Positions 34,619 to 42,792 of a DNA stretch of 64,000 nt are shown one piece after another. The notes under the pieces were generated by a model. The model was given only the letters and a program-made list of their open reading frames with translations, did no database searches and was not told the origin of the DNA. The DNA comes from Blautia sp. (GTDB lineage: Bacteria > Bacillota > Clostridia > Lachnospirales > Lachnospiraceae), in NCBI GenBank assembly GCA_021772055.1, contig JAETNR010000007.1:49460-113459 (forward strand), written 5' to 3'. The number at the start of each line of letters is the position of its first letter. The stretch's first letter is position 1. The translations under genes were made by a program, and so were the position numbers.

Positions 34619-34879
34619 TTAATCCGGCTTTATCATACTTCGAATTTCTTTGTAAAGCTCATTCATATCCATGTCTAAAATGTGTGCGATTATGAACAGG
34701 TTCACGGATGGTATATTGATTTTTCCAGACTCATATCTTTGGAGTGTGTCAATTGCAAGACTGATTCCAAAGCTTTCTAATTGTTCAGATAACTTTGCAT
34801 GGGTCATTTTTCCTTCGCGTGCCTTATAAATCGCTAGTCCGGTTATCTTATTTATTTTTTTAATGATTTTCTTCGACAT
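34619..34879 (-). CDS. XRE family regulator
   Basis: 86 residues, nearly all HTH_3-like: IYKAREGKMTHAKLSEQLESFGISLAIDTLQRYESGKINIPSVNLFIIAHILDMDMNELYKEI. A 7-bp inverted repeat (ATAGGTA...TACCTAT, 34878-34893) covers its start codon, which suggests self-repression. Likely controls the leftward replication/transfer genes. Confidence 0.82.
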   Translation of the reverse strand: MSKKIIKKINKITGLAIYKAREGKMTHAKLSEQLESFGISLAIDTLQRYESGKINIPSVNLFIIAHILDMDMNELYKEIRSMIKPD

Positions 34880-34893
34880 AGGTAACTACCTAT
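34878..34893. promoter_or_regulatory. Palindromic operator candidate over XRE start codon
   Basis: ATAGGTA and TACCTAT separated by 2 nt, overlapping the start codon of the XRE gene on the minus strand, with no ordinary ribosome site next to it. Confidence 0.45.
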
Positions 34894-35023
34894 ACCGGCG
34901 CCAGTAAGTCTTCCCTCCTTCCTGATTATTTAAGTAAACGTTTATCTTATGAGAATATAATAAGCTATATCTAGGACAAGAAAATGTACATTAAAACCCC
35001 CAAAAACCAGGAATAAAACAGGA

Positions 35024-35050
35024 CAAAAAAAACACCCCGAAGGGTGTTGG
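35024..35050 (-). terminator. Terminator of the 35-36 kb gene
   Basis: On the minus strand AACACCCTTCGGGGTGTT is followed by a run of T. It closes the leftward gene ending at 35062. Confidence 0.85.
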
Positions 35051-35061
35051 GATTTGTATAG

Positions 35062-35895
35062 TCAGATTCTGTTTTCAAGTTCCTTCTCTTTCTCTTCCGC
35101 GGATGCTTTATCACTTGCGATCTGCTCCAACAATTCAATACTTTTCATTTTTAAGTTCTCATAGCTTAATGTCTGAGTTGTAAAAAAAGGAGCTGTCTTT
35201 TTATGGCTTTCATAAGAATACTTTCTGGTTAGAAATGTAATGATTGGTGCTGGAATATCTCCGCGATCTGAATCAAGAAATCCAAGAAGCATGGAAAGAA
35301 GATAGCGAAGATTATCAGTTCCCAATTTTTCCAAAGTGTCACCGCAGTTATGGGATGTGACAGGGATTTCTTCCAAAGAAGTATAAAATGTATCTGGTTT
35401 GGTAGGTTTACTGATTCCACTTTTTTTATTTTCAGAGATAGTAAATTTACGAATATTTTCCGGGCAATAACATTTCATAACTTCTACGATCTCTTTTTGA
35501 TTTTTTTTGTCTGAATATCGGTATTCATCAATAAACAGTTCTACTAATGGTACACTTTGAGCCCTATGTGTTTTTTTGAATTTCTGATAATATTCACGGA
35601 TAAGAAGTACATCTGGATATATTTGCAGTTCATTTACATATTTATTCCATTCATTGCGGCAGGATAATAAAAGGTCATAACGTTGCTTCATCATATCCCG
35701 CATATTAATTTCTTTGATAAAAGAATCCAGGGCTTTCTTAATGGATTCTTTTTCTTCTTGGGGATATAGATTGCATAATACATAAATGGATTCTACTAAT
35801 TCATGGTCGGAAGCATTTAAAAGATACTCATGAACTTTCTTATTTTCTTCCTCAGTGTAGGAAGCATGATATTGTGGGACTTTTTCACTTTTCAT
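35062..35895 (-). CDS. Hypothetical protein, 277 aa
   Basis: ATG 35895 (complement) follows GAAGGAGAAAACACA. A soluble, largely helical protein (EEENKKVHEYLLNASDHELVESIYVLCNLYP) with a charged coiled end (ASDKASAEEKEKELENRI). No motif I recognise. It has its own terminator, so it is a separate unit within element 2, perhaps cargo. Confidence 0.65.
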   Translation of the reverse strand: MKSEKVPQYHASYTEEENKKVHEYLLNASDHELVESIYVLCNLYPQEEKESIKKALDSFIKEINMRDMMKQRYDLLLSCRNEWNKYVNELQIYPDVLLIREYYQKFKKTHRAQSVPLVELFIDEYRYSDKKNQKEIVEVMKCYCPENIRKFTISENKKSGISKPTKPDTFYTSLEEIPVTSHNCGDTLEKLGTDNLRYLLSMLLGFLDSDRGDIPAPIITFLTRKYSYESHKKTAPFFTTQTLSYENLKMKSIELLEQIASDKASAEEKEKELENRI

Positions 35896-36359
35896 TGTGT
35901 TTTCTCCTTCGTATACCGGACAATGAGTTCAGACGTCTGAACTTCTGCGTTACAATTTCTATGAACCATTATAGATTATTAAAAAATGGAATTCAATATC
36001 AACTGTATTAAGCTAATCAATTATAGATTAGGCTTGATCGAAAAGCAGATGAAGGTCTTAAATGAATCCATAGTATAAGAATCAATGAGGATTTTATCTA
36101 TTCCGGAGTGGAATATGAGATAAAGGGCACAGGGACTTGTTTGAGTAGAATGTTCCAACAATATCTGGAATGAGATACGCATATAAAGAAATTAAACTAA
36201 CTGACTTTACAGACTTACAGGAAGCATGAAAGTAGAAGTGAACCTCTATTGCATCAGCGATGATAAAACGAAATGTTTTAGACAAAATTCTGTTTAGACG
36301 TTTTTAACACTTTCATCAACCATTTTATTAAATATTTATCCTCTTGTGTGTAAAATATA
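35896..36359. other. Gene-free stretch in element 2
   Basis: No intact gene. A short open frame on the plus strand around 36090-36170 (reading EDFIYSGVEYEIKGTGTCL) may be a gene fragment; it is broken by stops on both sides. Confidence 0.4.
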
Positions 36360-36383
36360 GGGGATTCCAATTAAGGAATCCCC
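36360..36383. terminator. Hairpin downstream of the Ig-like protein gene
   Basis: GGGGATTCC (36360-36368) pairs with GGAATCCCC (36375-36383). No clear T run on the minus strand, so moderate support. Confidence 0.5.
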
Positions 36384-36403
36384 CTTTAACAAAAGTGTTG
36401 TAT

Positions 36404-37777
36404 TTAATGGATGCAATCCACCTTTTCTGTTTTGGTGCTGCCGTCAGAGTAAGTGCGAATGATCTCGTCGTAAGCTGGCGTGTCTGTGATGGTCTGCTCT
36501 TCGGTGACTGCTGGGTGGTTTACCGTCTCATCCCATGCAGGAGTGTCCTCGATGAATTGCTCTTCGGTGACAGCGTCGTGGTGTTTGATTTCAGTGCCAA
36601 CTTGAACCTCTTTTTCACCTATGATTGTTCCGTGCCAACCATTGCAAACTTCATCTGCAGAGATCTCTCCCGCAAACCACCTGTCAAGTGAATCTGAGAA
36701 GTGTTTATCCAGTTCTTCATAATTTGTGCTTGACAACTCTGCTCCACATGTGTTACAATAATTCTTGCCAGGGATGGGGCGAGTTTCATATACAGGTACC
36801 TCCTCGTCCCAAGCTTCGGAAATGACAACTGTCTCAGTGTGTCCGATGGCATCGTGGTGGATAGTTTCGTCCCAAGCTTCGGATACAACTACTTTCTCAA
36901 TATGTGTAACAGCTTCATGATGAATTCTTTCTTCAGATATTACTTCTACTGGTTTTTTCTTAACCGTGATTTCCACTATAACTTTTGCAGATTTATATTT
37001 ACTTGATTCGGCTGCTATGATAGTGACTTTAGCCTTACCAGGTGCAATACCCTTAAGAGTACCCTTGGAAGATACCGTTACGATACCAGTATTAGAACTC
37101 TTGTAGGTTAAAGTAGTTTTAGCCTTTGCGCCAATGCTTGCTGTCTTACCTACATATACGGATTTATTGGATGCAGTGATTTTCTGAGTAGCTTTAGACG
37201 GAGCTTTCTTTACGGTTACAGTAATCTTCTTAGTTGCAGAACCATAAATTGTACTGGCTTTTGCTGTTATCGTAATTGTTGCTGTTCCGGCTTTCTTCCC
37301 TCTAAGAATACCTTTAGAGTCTACTGTAACAATCCCCGTGTTGGAACTCTTATAAGTCAAACCTGTCTTAGCTTTAGCACCAACGCTAGCTGTCTTGCCA
37401 AGGTATACGGTTTTATTGGATGCAGTAATGCTGTTTTTCCTTCTTACAGCCTTTACTGTAATAACCTTTGAAGTTGTCTTGTAGCCCTTCTTAGATGCCT
37501 TGATCGTGATCTTAGCTGTTCCGGCTTTTTTAGCTGTTACCTTACCGGAAGAGCTTACCGTTACGATTGATGGGGAAGAAGACTTGTAAGTCACCTTAGC
37601 ACCCTTCGTAACCTTGACTCCAAGGGATTTGTTCTTAGTACCTACGTACATGCTCTGGCTCTTAGCGGAAACAGTTACTGCTTTTGTAGCTGCATACGTT
37701 GTCATAGGTGCCATGCACAAAGTGAGTACCATGGCGAATAATACCGCCAAGATTCTTAAATGTTTCTTTTTAGACAT
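36404..37777 (-). CDS. Secreted protein with three Big_2 Ig-like domains and His-rich repeats
   Basis: 457 residues. Signal peptide at 1-30 (HLRILAVLFAMVLTLCMAPMTTYAA). Three bacterial Ig-like (Big_2) domains follow at about 31-110, 112-190 and 195-272, each with YKSSN/SPSIVTVSSKG and GTAKITI-type strands. The C-terminal 180 residues carry four degenerate repeats of the kind HHEAVTHIEKVVVSEAWDE and a CNTCG...H...H segment that could bind zinc. No LPXTG or membrane anchor is visible, so it is secreted or held by other means. Metal binding is inference from the many His and acidic residues. A cargo gene of element 2. Confidence 0.8.
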   Translation of the reverse strand: MSKKKHLRILAVLFAMVLTLCMAPMTTYAATKAVTVSAKSQSMYVGTKNKSLGVKVTKGAKVTYKSSSPSIVTVSSSGKVTAKKAGTAKITIKASKKGYKTTSKVITVKAVRRKNSITASNKTVYLGKTASVGAKAKTGLTYKSSNTGIVTVDSKGILRGKKAGTATITITAKASTIYGSATKKITVTVKKAPSKATQKITASNKSVYVGKTASIGAKAKTTLTYKSSNTGIVTVSSKGTLKGIAPGKAKVTIIAAESSKYKSAKVIVEITVKKKPVEVISEERIHHEAVTHIEKVVVSEAWDETIHHDAIGHTETVVISEAWDEEVPVYETRPIPGKNYCNTCGAELSSTNYEELDKHFSDSLDRWFAGEISADEVCNGWHGTIIGEKEVQVGTEIKHHDAVTEEQFIEDTPAWDETVNHPAVTEEQTITDTPAYDEIIRTYSDGSTKTEKVDCIH

Positions 37778-37867
37778 TTCTTTTACTCCTTTTCTTATGT
37801 ATTTTTTGGCTTATCATGCCGTGAATGAAAATATCTATCACCTCTTTTTACTAATTTTTGCATTATT

Positions 37868-37896
37868 ATTATACCAATGTTAATTGGCATATGCAA
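37868..37896 (-). promoter_or_regulatory. Promoter of the Ig-like protein gene
   Basis: On the minus strand TTGCAT (37891-37896), 17-nt spacer, TATAAT (37868-37873). The untranslated leader is about 85 nt. The remaining 37897-38101 has no gene. Confidence 0.6.
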
Positions 37897-38101
37897 GCTT
37901 TGGATATATTATATTCAATCAAAAACCATTCACTTTGTACAATTCTTGAATATATTCCAAATGAAATACTTAGTTTTAAAAAAGCGGCTTTGTACCACAT
38001 GTTTCACAACTATATAATATCCGATTTTAATCGTATAGTCAAGACACATTCAATAGAATAAAATTAAATAAAAGTTCGGAATTATAGTTGGAGTGAATCG
38101 A

Positions 38102-38344
38102 ATGGATTTAAGAATTGAATCAATTGATTATACGCCCTTGATAAACAAATTAGAAGAAAGAAAACTAACTTCTTATCAACTTGAGCACCAATGGGGAATC
38201 CCCAATAAGACAATATATAATATCCGGCAGGGAAAAATTGTCACAATAGAAACATTAGCCAAATTAGCTTATATACTTGATACAGACATAGGGCAATTAG
38301 TAAATTTCCAGATATCTGTTATTCAAAATGCGGACAAGTATTAG
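38102..38344 (+). CDS. XRE-like helix-turn-helix protein
   Basis: 80 residues from ATG 38102 (TGGAG at 38089-38093). The HTH is seen in LEERKLTSYQLEHQWGIPNKTIYNIRQGKIVTIETLAKLAYILDTDIGQLVNF. A small regulator of element 2; it points away from the Ig-like gene. Confidence 0.78.
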   Translation: MDLRIESIDYTPLINKLEERKLTSYQLEHQWGIPNKTIYNIRQGKIVTIETLAKLAYILDTDIGQLVNFQISVIQNADKY

Positions 38345-38447
38345 CAAAAGCTTTTTATGGCAGCTGTTTTTTGTGTTTAATTTTTTATAAGTCTAAATCT
38401 ATTCTTTGAATATTCCATCTCCATAAAGTCTGCAATAAAAATCTGAA

Positions 38448-38636
38448 TTAATGTTCCCTTTTATATTCCTCTGTAATATCTTTTCCATTTTCATAAACGC
38501 TAATAATTCCGGTGGAATCAGCAATAATATAAGTTGATATACCAAAAGTGTCCTTGTAACTGGTCACATCATTTGCAGCGATGCAACCGCATATAATAAG
38601 GACAATTATTTTGAGTAGCTGTATCTTCTTTTCCAT
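38448..38636 (-). CDS. Small hypothetical membrane protein, 62 aa
   Basis: ATG 38636 (complement) after AAAAAGGAATAGAT. One hydrophobic segment (LLKIIVLIICGCIAAND) near the N-terminus, then a short hydrophilic domain. It could be a signal-anchored or lipoprotein-like peptide. Not recognised. Confidence 0.5.
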   Translation of the reverse strand: MEKKIQLLKIIVLIICGCIAANDVTSYKDTFGISTYIIADSTGIISVYENGKDITEEYKREH

Positions 38637-38743
38637 ATCTATTCCTTTTTTTATTTTCTCTTACAAAATAATGTTAACTCGCAGTGAGTTAAAAGTCAAT
38701 TAAGAAAATAATTCTGTAATACAATCGTTCTGGGGTGATATGA

Positions 38744-38950
38744 TTGAATTATTCAGAACGTATGAGAAATTTGAGACAGGATCATGATTTAACTCAGAAA
38801 CAGATTGCGGAAATGCTTGGAGTAGCACAAACAACTTACTCACAGTATGAACTTGAAAAACGGCCAATGCCAATAGATTATCTAATTGCCTTATGTAAAT
38901 TTTATAATGTGTCTGCTGACTATATGCTTGGTCTCAGCGAGAAGAAATAA
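38744..38950 (+). CDS. XRE family regulator, 68 aa
   Basis: TTG start after GGGGTGATATGA; an ATG six bases earlier is in another, quickly closed frame. The protein is a complete Cro/CI HTH: MRNLRQDHDLTQKQIAEMLGVAQTTYSQYELEKRPMPIDYLIALCKFYNVSADYMLGL. Third or fourth small regulator in element 2, giving it an unusually dense control region. Confidence 0.85.
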   Translation: MNYSERMRNLRQDHDLTQKQIAEMLGVAQTTYSQYELEKRPMPIDYLIALCKFYNVSADYMLGLSEKK

Positions 38951-39095
38951 TCCCCTATACTTTATTCCCAAAAAGATAGATGTTTTATAGAATTTGTTTA
39001 CATAAAATGTTATAATATATTATGACAACCATGGAAAGCAGTAAAAAACAGAAACGTCACAAGCAAACTACAAAGCCTATGCAAAGGAGAAACAA

Positions 39096-39554
39096 ATGAA
39101 AGCACAAAAGACTGTAACAAGAAAAATGTCTGAAGCCATGACTATGGCAGTGTTGATGAAACAAGGTTATGAGATTGAAAAAGTTGATGATTATATCCAT
39201 GCCGAAAAAGAATCTCATAATTTACTTATTAGATATGCTGGACGCATTCTATCCAATGTATCTGAACCGGAAAGCACTACAGTGGAAATCAAACAATCTT
39301 CTGTAATCGAATTAGAAGAAAAGGCTTTGAAATTAAACTGCACCGCATGCTTATCCTATTTTGTAGCAAAACACAATATGAAAGAGTTAGAACTTTGTAT
39401 TATTCCATCCAAAATAATTAGGGAGACAGGGGAAGCAGGAACAGAATATTCTTATGCAAGCGATAATTACCACTATAATTATGCTAAGGTTGATAGTAAA
39501 CTTCCCTCAGGTGCAATATTACGGGCGGTATGGAGCGGAGATATTTTTGAATAG
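39096..39554 (+). CDS. Hypothetical protein, 152 aa
   Basis: ATG follows CAAAGGAGAAACAA. Soluble alpha/beta protein; EKVDDYIHAEKESHNLLIRYAG and TTVEIKQSS recall the layout of some small nuclease-like folds (E...EIK), but this is not enough for an assignment. It is the last gene before the right end of element 2, a usual cargo position. Confidence 0.55.
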   Translation: MKAQKTVTRKMSEAMTMAVLMKQGYEIEKVDDYIHAEKESHNLLIRYAGRILSNVSEPESTTVEIKQSSVIELEEKALKLNCTACLSYFVAKHNMKELELCIIPSKIIRETGEAGTEYSYASDNYHYNYAKVDSKLPSGAILRAVWSGDIFE

Positions 39555-39731
39555 AGATTTATAAAAGTTCGGATGTCTGAACAGATATATTGGTACCATT
39601 CCGTCACCCTCCTAAATCCTCCCTCTGCCCAACTCCCATAGGGAGGACTTTGGTTTGTTGTCGCTGATGAAAAGTGTTTCTGTATCAGTTTGCAATTTAT
39701 AACAGATATGATCTCTATAGAATGGTAGCCA

Positions 39732-39770
39732 AGAGGGCTTGATGGATAAAACCGTCAAGCCCTTTTAAAA
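39732..39770 (+). terminator. Intrinsic terminator near the right end of element 2
   Basis: AGGGCTTGA(TGG) pairs with (CCG)TCAAGCCCT, followed by TTTT. A second inverted repeat (TCCTCCCT/AGGGAGGA, about 39616-39647) lies upstream. No gene from 39555 to 40460. Confidence 0.7.
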
Positions 39771-39966
39771 CATTTTATTGGCTGTTCACCCTGTCAATAA
39801 TTTTCTTCCTTTTTCCTGTGGACTTATGGGCTGCGGTCAGGTGGATGAAGGAAAAAGAGTAAAATTCTTTGACAGGGATATAGGTTTACATAACTATAAA
39901 GGATTTATAAAAGATATGTCAAAAAATTTTATATAGATGAAATACGGGATATGTAATATAATAAAT

Positions 39967-40001
39967 TTGAATACTTTTTTTGAATACACCTTTGAATACA
40001 C
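39967..40001. repeat. Right arm-type repeats of element 2
   Basis: TTGAATACTT (39967-39976), TTGAATACAC (39980-39989) and TTGAATACAC (39992-40001), spaced 12-13 bp. They match the left-end copies at 27782-27801. Confidence 0.65.
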
Positions 40002-40056
40002 TTACATAGACAGTGTGAAAATGCCCCCTTTCTCTGCGGTTTTTAAAACATACTCC

Positions 40057-40220
40057 GGGTTCGAGCCCCTGAAGGCGCACTTAGAAGTACTGTTTTTGCG
40101 GACAATGCGATTGCCGCGGGGACGGTGCTTTTTTTGTGCGCAAAGCCAGGAAAATCAAGGCTTTCAGGGATTGAACCGGAATTGTTTTGGTTGAAAAATG
40201 TAAGTGATTTTTCATAAAAT
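40057..40220. repeat. att copy 3, right end of element 2
   Basis: Begins with 23 nt of the tRNA-Lys 3' end (40057-40079), then the tRNA terminator and flank. It matches 27605-27768 without gaps. It is the original chromosomal sequence downstream of tRNA-Lys, now 22 kb away from it. Confidence 0.88.
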
Positions 40221-40308
40221 TAGTATGGGAGGCTTACCATCTTGTATCGCGGCTGCTCCGTATTTGAAGTATAGCACAGTATGTGCTGTGACGCGGCAGG
40301 GATTACTA

Positions 40309-40337
40309 TTGACAAAATAGATTTTATCAATTAGAAT
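40309..40337 (+). promoter_or_regulatory. Promoter of the first MATE gene
   Basis: TTGACA (40309-40314), 17-nt spacer, TAGAAT (40332-40337). Confidence 0.75.
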
Positions 40338-40385
40338 TTAACCATAAAACCCGCAGGGGAGTGGATTTTTCAGTGTTAACTTTTT

Positions 40386-40428
40386 TCGCCACCAATTGAT
40401 GAACTGTCAATTGGCGGCGTTTTTTTGT
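40386..40428 (+). terminator. Attenuator-like hairpin in the MATE leader
   Basis: CGCCACCAATTGA pairs with TCAATTGGCGGCG and is followed by a run of seven T, between the promoter and the ribosome site. The transcript would stop here unless an antiterminating event occurs. I do not recognise a known riboswitch in 40344-40385. Confidence 0.7.
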
Positions 40429-40460
40429 GGCATAATTTTGTTCAGGAGGAGAGTTATTTT

Positions 40461-41792
40461 ATGGATCAGTCTTATATGAAAGAACGCAAGGTATTTCCTT
40501 TGGTTTTTACTACATCTATGCCCATGGTACTATCTATGCTTGTGAATGCACTGTATAATATCATTGACAGCTTTTTTATTGCAAAAATCAGCGAAGATGC
40601 CATGACGGCGCTGTCCCTTGTGTTTCCCATGCAGAACCTGGTGGGAGCCATCAGCATTGGCTTTGGCGTGGGTGTGAATGCGGCGGTTGCCTTTTTCCTG
40701 GGAAAAGGAGAACGGGACAGGGCAGAGGATCTGGCTTCCATGAGCCTGATCCTGAGTATTGTGCACGGTGCTGTGGTAACGATTGGGTGTATGCTGGTGC
40801 TGGAGAGATTTTTAAATTCTTTTGGTGCGTCAGAAGCTGTGCTTCGGAATGGTATGAGGTATGCAAGGATCGTGCTTCTGTTTTCAATCGTGATTTCCGT
40901 GGAGCTGGTGTATGAAAAATTATATCAGGCAATAGGAAGTATGACCGTTTCCATGGTCAGCATGATGGCAGGATGCATCGTCAATATTGTTCTGGATCCC
41001 ATTATGATTTTTGGAATCGGGTTTGTACCGGAGATGGGGATTGAGGGGGCAGCTCTTGCAACCGGGATCGGACAGACGGTTACCCTGGGAATCTATATCA
41101 TTTTATACCTGAAGGGAAGACTTGGGATGAAGCTGTCCCTGCATCCGGGAAAACGGGAATGGAAGCTGGCCGGCAGGCTTTATCATGTAGGTATTCCTTC
41201 AACTCTCAGCCAGGCATTGCCCTCCCTGCTGATTTCGCTGCTAAATAAGATTCTGGCGCCATTTCCGGGATCCGGAGTGCTGATCCTGGGAATTTATTAT
41301 AAGCTGCAGACCTTTATTTATCTTACGGCAAACGGAATCGTGCAGGGAATCCGGCCGCTGGTAGGATATAACTATGGGGCAGGGGATATGGATCGTGTCC
41401 GGAAAATTTATAAAACGGCACTTTATATGGCCATGGTGGTAATGGGGGCAGGAACCCTGCTGTGCCTGATAATACCGGATGTTCTGATGGGAATGTTTAC
41501 GGAAAATGCAGAGACCATCCGGCAGGGGACATCCGCCCTTCGGACCATCTGCCTGGGATTTATTGTATCAGCCGTATCCATTACGGTCAGCGGTACGCTG
41601 GAAGGGATGGGCAGAGGCCTGGAATCCCTTGTGATCATGCTTCTGCGTTACCTTGCAGTGATCGTTCCGGCAGCCTTTCTGCTGAGCCGCTGGCTTGGCG
41701 CAGCAGGCGTATGGAATGCATTCTGGATTACAGAAGTTATCGCGATGTTTGTATCTTTGCTGATCTATCGGAAAAGTATATGGGAAAAATGA
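40461..41792 (+). CDS. MATE family efflux transporter
   Basis: 443 residues from ATG 40461 (AGGAGGA at 40444-40450). Twelve hydrophobic segments in two halves, with MATE signatures such as FTTSMPMVLSMLVNALYNIIDSFFIAKI at the start, GFGVGVNAAVAFFLG, and NGIVQGIRPLVGYNYGAGD in the second half. It exports organic cations or drugs using a Na+ or H+ gradient. The attenuator in the leader suggests induced expression, perhaps by a substrate affecting translation or RNA folding. Single-gene unit with a terminator after it. Confidence 0.92.
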   Translation: MDQSYMKERKVFPLVFTTSMPMVLSMLVNALYNIIDSFFIAKISEDAMTALSLVFPMQNLVGAISIGFGVGVNAAVAFFLGKGERDRAEDLASMSLILSIVHGAVVTIGCMLVLERFLNSFGASEAVLRNGMRYARIVLLFSIVISVELVYEKLYQAIGSMTVSMVSMMAGCIVNIVLDPIMIFGIGFVPEMGIEGAALATGIGQTVTLGIYIILYLKGRLGMKLSLHPGKREWKLAGRLYHVGIPSTLSQALPSLLISLLNKILAPFPGSGVLILGIYYKLQTFIYLTANGIVQGIRPLVGYNYGAGDMDRVRKIYKTALYMAMVVMGAGTLLCLIIPDVLMGMFTENAETIRQGTSALRTICLGFIVSAVSITVSGTLEGMGRGLESLVIMLLRYLAVIVPAAFLLSRWLGAAGVWNAFWITEVIAMFVSLLIYRKSIWEK

Positions 41793-41807
41793 TAGCTGTA
41801 TTGACTA

Positions 41808-41840
41808 AAAAGAGTGCTGTCCGGCACTCTTTTTTTGGTG
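41808..41840 (+). terminator. Terminator of the first MATE gene
   Basis: AAAGAGTGC pairs with GCACTCTTT around TGTCCG, followed by a T run. Confidence 0.88.
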
Positions 41841-41931
41841 AAAAAATAGAGGAATTTAAAAAGGAAATATGCTATACTTAAGCATGCTTTAAAAGGCTGA
41901 AAGAGAAGAAAAAAGGTGAAAGGAGAGGGCA

Positions 41932-42393
41932 ATGTATCTGATTTATTTTTTACTTTGGGTGATTTTTAATGGAAATTTTACATTGGAAATTGCGATTTTC
42001 GGTGTCATAATTGCAGGCGTGCTGTTTGCGTTTACCTGTAAATTTATGGACTATAGTGTGGAGAAGGAAAAAGCGAATATCCGAAAGGTATTTCTGTTTA
42101 TCCATTATTCCTGTGTGCTGGTGATGGAAATCGTAAAAGCAAATTTTGCAGTGATCCACATGATACTGTCCGAGAAGGAAGAACCGGAACCTGCACTTGT
42201 AAATTTTCAATCTGATATGGAGACTTCTGTGGGAAAGGCTTTGTTGGCGAATGCCATTACTCTGACGCCAGGTACCATTACCGTAACTCTGGAAAATTCC
42301 GAATATGTGGTGCACTGTCTGGATGAAGAGCTTGCTGTGGGAATGGCAGATTCCACGTTTGTAAAATTGATCTCACGGCTTGAGAAGGATTAA
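41932..42393 (+). CDS. mrpE: Mrp-type Na+/H+ antiporter subunit E
   Basis: 153 residues, first gene of a ten-gene operon (AAAGGAGAGGGCA before ATG). Two or three N-terminal membrane segments (YFLLWVIFNGNFTLEIAIFGVIIAGVLFAFTCKF) and the family segment ANAITLTPGTITVTLENSEYVVHCLDEE. MrpE is a structural subunit of the multi-protein cation/proton antiporter. A TATACT -10 box is at 41873-41878, but no clear -35. Confidence 0.92.
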   Translation: MYLIYFLLWVIFNGNFTLEIAIFGVIIAGVLFAFTCKFMDYSVEKEKANIRKVFLFIHYSCVLVMEIVKANFAVIHMILSEKEEPEPALVNFQSDMETSVGKALLANAITLTPGTITVTLENSEYVVHCLDEELAVGMADSTFVKLISRLEKD

Positions 42394-42459
42394 TGTGACT
42401 GTTTACAATGCATGTGGGAATGAATTTATAGAAGAAAATAACAGGAAGGGAGAATCGTT

Positions 42460-42792
42460 ATGGAAAATACAACATCCGTACTCGGGCAGGCGTACCATGT
42501 GCTTTTTGTGGGTGCGCTGATTTTTCTTGCCATTATGGTGATGCTGTGTCTGATCCGGGCAATTATAGGCCCAAGGGTTGCAGACCGTATCGTGGCGACG
42601 AATATGATGGGAACCATGATCATGGTGATCATTGCCATTCTGGCGCTGATGCTTCAGGAAGGCTATCTGGTGGATATCTGTCTGATCTATGCCATGATCA
42701 GCTTCTTGGCAGTTGTGTGTCTGACCAAGGTTTATCTTGGCGTATACCAGGAGAAAAAGATGGAGGAGGCGAAGAAAAATGGCAGTGATTGA
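42460..42792 (+). CDS. mrpF: Mrp-type antiporter subunit F
   Basis: 110 residues with three membrane helices. The family core is VMLCLIRAIIGPRVADRIVATNMMGTMIMVIIAILALML. Ribosome site GGAAGGGAGAATCGTT. It overlaps the next gene by 14 nt. Confidence 0.93.
   Translation: MENTTSVLGQAYHVLFVGALIFLAIMVMLCLIRAIIGPRVADRIVATNMMGTMIMVIIAILALMLQEGYLVDICLIYAMISFLAVVCLTKVYLGVYQEKKMEEAKKNGSD

Larger units (their letters stand above)
27583..40220. mobile_element. Element 2: integrated CRESS-Rep replicon in tRNA-Lys
   Basis: Bounded by 164-bp direct repeats (27605-27768 and 40057-40220). It encodes a tyrosine integrase at the left end, a CRESS-type Rep, an FtsK-like ATPase, several XRE regulators, a secreted Ig-like protein and unknown genes. 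A virus-like origin hairpin lies at 32488-32521. The order small DUF gene, FtsK-like ATPase, origin, Rep parallels ydcP-ydcQ-oriT-ydcR of Tn916-type elements. It could replicate and be mobilised by conjugation; this is inference. Confidence 0.85.

Noticed and set aside
39096..39554. Restriction or defence nuclease at the end of element 2
   Set aside because: The E...EIK pattern is too weak and the protein too short for a defended assignment; left as hypothetical.
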